Position numbers and translations under genes: made by a program | Origin: Paranoxybacillus sp035645275 | GTDB lineage: Bacteria > Bacillota > Bacilli > Bacillales > Anoxybacillaceae | Direction of reading: 5' to 3' | DNA length: 33,388 nt | NCBI GenBank assembly: GCA_035645275.1 | Contig: DASQMX010000011.1 | Span: 1-33,388 of the forward strand | Notes under the pieces: generated by a model | Seen by the model: the letters and a program-made list of their open reading frames with translations, nothing else | What the model was told of the DNA's origin: nothing | Database searches by the model: none | Part shown: positions 30,318 to 33,388 of the stretch, in pieces | Layout: the number at the start of each line of letters is the position of its first letter | Numbering within the stretch: position 1 is the stretch's first letter

Positions 30318-32930
30318 TCACTGTTTTTTTGTTGCTGCCGGGCGAGCTGCTTCGCTTTTGAGACAGCCTTCTTTTAAAATGCTATTGTAGTTAATTCCCT
30401 TTTGTAACAAACGCTTTGCTTCCACGCTTTCTAACGGTGGGCTGATGAAGTAGCCTTGCGCTTCATGACATCCTTTATCGGCTAAATAATCAAGCTGTTC
30501 TTGATTTTCAACACCTTCAGCGATGACGTTCATATGGAGATGATGTGCGAGCGTAATAATCGTCTCGGTAATTGCCCGACCATCGTGAGAATGCGGGCAA
30601 TCGCGGATAAACGATTGGTCAATTTTTAATGTATCGACATCCAACCGTTTTAAATAACCAAGCGATGAATATCCGGTGCCAAAATCATCGATGGACAGCC
30701 GAACGCCTAACTCTTTGATGCAGCGCAAATTATTTAAAATGGTTGGTTCGTTATAAATCATCATATTTTCCGTAATCTCAAGCTCTAACCATTCCGGAGC
30801 TGCTTTTATGTCTTTCAATGCGGCTTCAATTCTTCTCGCAAAATATGGATCTTGCAACTCTTTGACGGAAACGTTGACAGCGATGCGAATCGGATCCAAT
30901 CCTTCCTGTATCCAAGCTTGTTGCTGCTTCAGCGCTTTTCGTACAATGCACTCGCCGATGGGCACAATCAAACCGCTTTCCTCAGCAAGCGGAATGAATT
31001 GATTCGGCGGGATAATGCCTTGCTCAGGATGATACCAGCGAACGAGTGCTTCCATAGCGACAATTTTTTTGGTTAATACATTGATAATAGGTTGAAAGAC
31101 AATGGTAAGTTCATCGTTTTTAATCGCTTTGTGCAAATCGCTTAGCAAAACGATATGTTCAACGGTCGGACGGGCTACTTCATTAGAATGAACGTAATAG
31201 CCGTTTTTCCCGTTCCGCTTTGCTTCATACATCGCTACATCAGCGTGTTTCAGCAATGTTTCCGAATCGATTCCGTCATTTGGATAAAAAGCGATTCCAA
31301 TGCTTGGAGTAATCAATAAATCGATGTCGTTAATTTGAATGGGCTCCTCAAATATACGTAAAACCCACTTGGCCATATCGATGGCTTCTTCCTTTGCCTG
31401 AATCGATGTCAAAAGAATCGCAAATTCATCTCCACCCATTCTAAAAACGAGTCCTTGATTCTGCATTTCTTCTTGTAAAATAGTCGCTACTCGCCGAAGC
31501 ACGATGTCTCCGACAGTATGCCCGAGCGAATCATTCACATGTTTAAAGCGATCTAAATCCATATACAATAAAGCGAATATACTTGATGTTTGTTTCGCTT
31601 CGGAAATGGCTTTAGAAATATGTTCTTGAAACATGCGGCGGTTTGGCAATCCGGTTAACGCATCATAATAGGCCATTTCCCGGATCCGCTCACCATGTTC
31701 GACTCGCTCGGTAATGTTTTTCGCAATGCTGAAAATGCCAGTGATTTGATTATTCACAACAATCGGAACAGAAGTGACAGTCAGATATAATAAATCATTG
31801 TTTTTTGTGCGAATGCGAAGGTCGTAATTTTGTGAATCCCCTTTTGCTGCTTTCTCAAACGATTCGATCGATTTCTCTAAATCTTCCAGAACGACTAACG
31901 GTTGAAAATTCATGGTTAATAACTCGTCTCGGCTGTATCCGGAAATGCTAACAGCCGCTTGGTTGACGGAAGAAACGGAGCCGTCTAATCGCAATGAAAA
32001 AACGGCATCTTGGTTATGTTCAAACAATGATTGATAGAGTTGTTTACTTTCAAGCAATTCATTTTTCATTTGTGCTTGTTCAAGCGCAAGTCCTGCCCAA
32101 AGAGAAAAGGTGCGAATGAGTTCCAAATCTTCTTTTGTCGGCTCGTACACTTGGCGATGATAAATCGCAAAAGTACCAAGCACTTGTTTTGTCGATGAAA
32201 AAATCGGCATCGACCAGCAGGCGCGCAATCCATGCGACAACGCAAGATGTTTATAATCGCGCCAGCGCGGATCGGTTTCAATATTAGGGACAATCACTGT
32301 CTCTTGATAAAAAGCGGCTGTTCCGCATGAACCGGCATTCGACCCGATGTAAAAACCGTTAATTGCTTCAATATATTCTTTCGGCAAACTTGGTGCCGCT
32401 TTATGATAGAGGCGTTTCTTATCGTCATCCAATAATAAAATCGAACAAATGATATCAGGCTGAATCGTTTCAACAGTTCGTGCAAGTTCATGCAAGATGA
32501 ACGTTACAGGGATGCCTTGGGTAATATTTTCAAGAATTCTCTTCTGTGCAGCTAACATTTGCTCAGTCCTCTTATGCTTTGTAATGTCATAACAAGTAAT
32601 AAGAAGAACGCTTTTTCCTTCTTCTGTTTGCATAACGCGGACAAATTCTTTCACAAACAGTGAAAGTCCATTTTTTTTCACTTTGCGAAACTCTAGTGTA
32701 TGCACATTATTCGATTTGGTTTGTGAGAGATGTTGCAGCTGTTTATGCACATCCTCTTGATCTTCTTCATGTACAATCTTAAGAATCGAAAAGCCGATTA
32801 ACTCCTGACGCTCATAGCCTAGGCAATCTAAAGCAAAGTCATTCGCATCCATAATAATGCCTTCACTATCTAAAACAAACTGCATCGCAGGCATGAAAAA
32901 ATGGTAATCCGTATGGATTGAGTGCATCAT
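30318..32930 (-). CDS. PAS-GAF-PAS-GGDEF-EAL cyclic-di-GMP enzyme
   Basis: 870 aa from ATG 32930, with a GTGGGG site about 10 bp upstream; the frame begins 8 codons earlier at a TTG. Order: PAS (about 12-125), GAF (145-285, with GSCGTAA), second PAS (297-415), GGDEF (425-585), EAL (605-850). GGDEF is intact at 499-503 (RMGGDEF), but the residues where an inhibitory RxxD site would be read QNQG. The EAL domain keeps EALVRW, NVS, ELEITE, DDFGTGYSSL, LKID, AEGVE and QGY. It could both make and break c-di-GMP. No membrane helix is seen, so it is a cytoplasmic sensor. A c-di-GMP riboswitch lies divergently upstream. Confidence 0.95.
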   Translation of the reverse strand: MMHSIHTDYHFFMPAMQFVLDSEGIIMDANDFALDCLGYERQELIGFSILKIVHEEDQEDVHKQLQHLSQTKSNNVHTLEFRKVKKNGLSLFVKEFVRVMQTEEGKSVLLITCYDITKHKRTEQMLAAQKRILENITQGIPVTFILHELARTVETIQPDIICSILLLDDDKKRLYHKAAPSLPKEYIEAINGFYIGSNAGSCGTAAFYQETVIVPNIETDPRWRDYKHLALSHGLRACWSMPIFSSTKQVLGTFAIYHRQVYEPTKEDLELIRTFSLWAGLALEQAQMKNELLESKQLYQSLFEHNQDAVFSLRLDGSVSSVNQAAVSISGYSRDELLTMNFQPLVVLEDLEKSIESFEKAAKGDSQNYDLRIRTKNNDLLYLTVTSVPIVVNNQITGIFSIAKNITERVEHGERIREMAYYDALTGLPNRRMFQEHISKAISEAKQTSSIFALLYMDLDRFKHVNDSLGHTVGDIVLRRVATILQEEMQNQGLVFRMGGDEFAILLTSIQAKEEAIDMAKWVLRIFEEPIQINDIDLLITPSIGIAFYPNDGIDSETLLKHADVAMYEAKRNGKNGYYVHSNEVARPTVEHIVLLSDLHKAIKNDELTIVFQPIINVLTKKIVAMEALVRWYHPEQGIIPPNQFIPLAEESGLIVPIGECIVRKALKQQQAWIQEGLDPIRIAVNVSVKELQDPYFARRIEAALKDIKAAPEWLELEITENMMIYNEPTILNNLRCIKELGVRLSIDDFGTGYSSLGYLKRLDVDTLKIDQSFIRDCPHSHDGRAITETIITLAHHLHMNVIAEGVENQEQLDYLADKGCHEAQGYFISPPLESVEAKRLLQKGINYNSILKEGCLKSEAARPAATKKQ

Positions 32931-33276
32931 AATATACAACCCCACTCTAGCCAAAACGATGTTTTAGCTAAAGACAAACAAATATTCCACATTATACAAA
33001 TGTAGGTAGGCATGACTATTTTATCATCATTTATCGATTTTTGTAAAAAAAAATCGAAATCAATCACCATCCAAATCATCTGAACGATCCGGAATAAAGG
33101 ATTTTTTGCAACATTCGATTTTCAAATCAAACGAATACGATGCTCGTGAAAGAGATGAGAAAAATAAAATTTACTAGGTGAGTAAAAACATGGTTGTTGC
33201 CCCTGAAATGTCCTATTTTTTTATCAAAAAGTGAATAAAATAACTTGAAATGTATCTATTGCAACATAAAACCAAT
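32931..33276. other. intergenic region between divergent units
   Basis: 346 bp with no credible gene. It must hold the promoter of the leftward GGDEF-EAL gene, but no convincing -10/-35 pair was assigned. Confidence 0.5.
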
Positions 33277-33305
33277 TTGACAAAATTCGACGATTTCTGT
33301 AACAT
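33277..33305 (+). promoter_or_regulatory. sigma-A-type promoter for the riboswitch transcript
   Basis: TTGACA (33277-33282), exactly 17 bp spacer, TAACAT (33300-33305). Predicted transcript start near 33312, about 30 nt before the riboswitch core. Confidence 0.65.
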
Positions 33306-33339
33306 CTTGGCTGTAATACATAAAATTTAATATCGAATA

Positions 33340-33388
33340 TTCTCGATAATGGCAAACTCATTCGAAAGATGAGGACGCAAAGCCACGG
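33340..33388 (+). ncRNA. cyclic-di-GMP class I riboswitch (GEMM-I), 5' half, cut by window edge
   Basis: The conserved elements appear in order: GGCAAAC, then a hairpin CTCAT-T-C / GATGAG capped by a GAAA tetraloop, then GGACGCAAAGCCACGG. This matches the 5' half of GEMM-I, whose GAAA loop docks into the second stem and whose GCAAAC/ACGCAAAGCC core forms the ligand pocket. The second stem, the closing 3' strand and the expression platform lie beyond the window. The strand is rightward, away from the GGDEF-EAL gene, so it controls an unseen downstream gene. Confidence 0.93.

Noticed and set aside
1..33388. tRNA or rRNA genes and T-box leaders
   Set aside because: No TTCGA-type T-loop with a pairing acceptor, rRNA signature or T-box core was found by eye on either strand.

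Overview
The window looks like the chromosome of a spore-forming Bacillaceae, most likely a thermophilic Geobacillus/Parageobacillus/Anoxybacillus-type organism (inference from gene content, order and codon use). The core carries a block ordered as in Bacillus subtilis: ynzD, ccdA, yneI, ccdC (yneJ), yneK, cotM, sspP, sspO, citB. The spore genes sspO, sspP, sspL and cotM show that the host makes endospores.

Positions 1-7,430 are an AT-rich, eroded prophage. The end of an IS3-family element (1-122) cuts a phage reading frame. A 256-bp AT-rich array of four 30-bp motifs (two direct, two inverted) follows. Then come a short gene, terminase small and large subunits, an SPP1-type portal, a 528-bp non-coding gap, three unrecognised genes and two likely connector or neck genes. 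Capsid, scaffold, tail, lysis and integrase genes are absent. Most gaps in the module hold a hairpin with a T-run.

Positions 7,480-11,160 carry a heterodimeric ABC exporter pair (yheI/yheH, BmrC/BmrD type) with one degenerate ATP site. Positions 11,130-14,830 hold a Spo0E-like phosphatase, the cytochrome c maturation genes ccdA and ccdC with the CheY-like yneI between them, a possible Rex operator before ccdA, yneK, and a LysM-SleB-type wall hydrolase. Positions 15,120-19,390 are the spore-coat/SASP cluster and aconitase.

Positions 19,430-30,280 are a mixed region: a lipoprotein, sspL, yuiD, two divergent RNase H-like genes, cspD, a short Spo0M-like gene, glpK with its own cre site and leader terminator, and a GNAT acetyltransferase. 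Two genes are broken: an EamA transporter by a one-base shift, and an alpha/beta hydrolase by two in-frame stops. The region is peppered with about 50-110-bp palindromic repeats that share arms and a core. They look like a MITE-like family and several abut gene ends.

The right end (30,318-33,388) may be a small cyclic-di-GMP unit. A leftward gene encodes a PAS-GAF-PAS-GGDEF-EAL protein with both catalytic signatures intact. A rightward promoter about 350 bp upstream of it leads into the 5' half of a class I c-di-GMP (GEMM-I) riboswitch, which the window edge cuts. The gene it controls lies outside the window.
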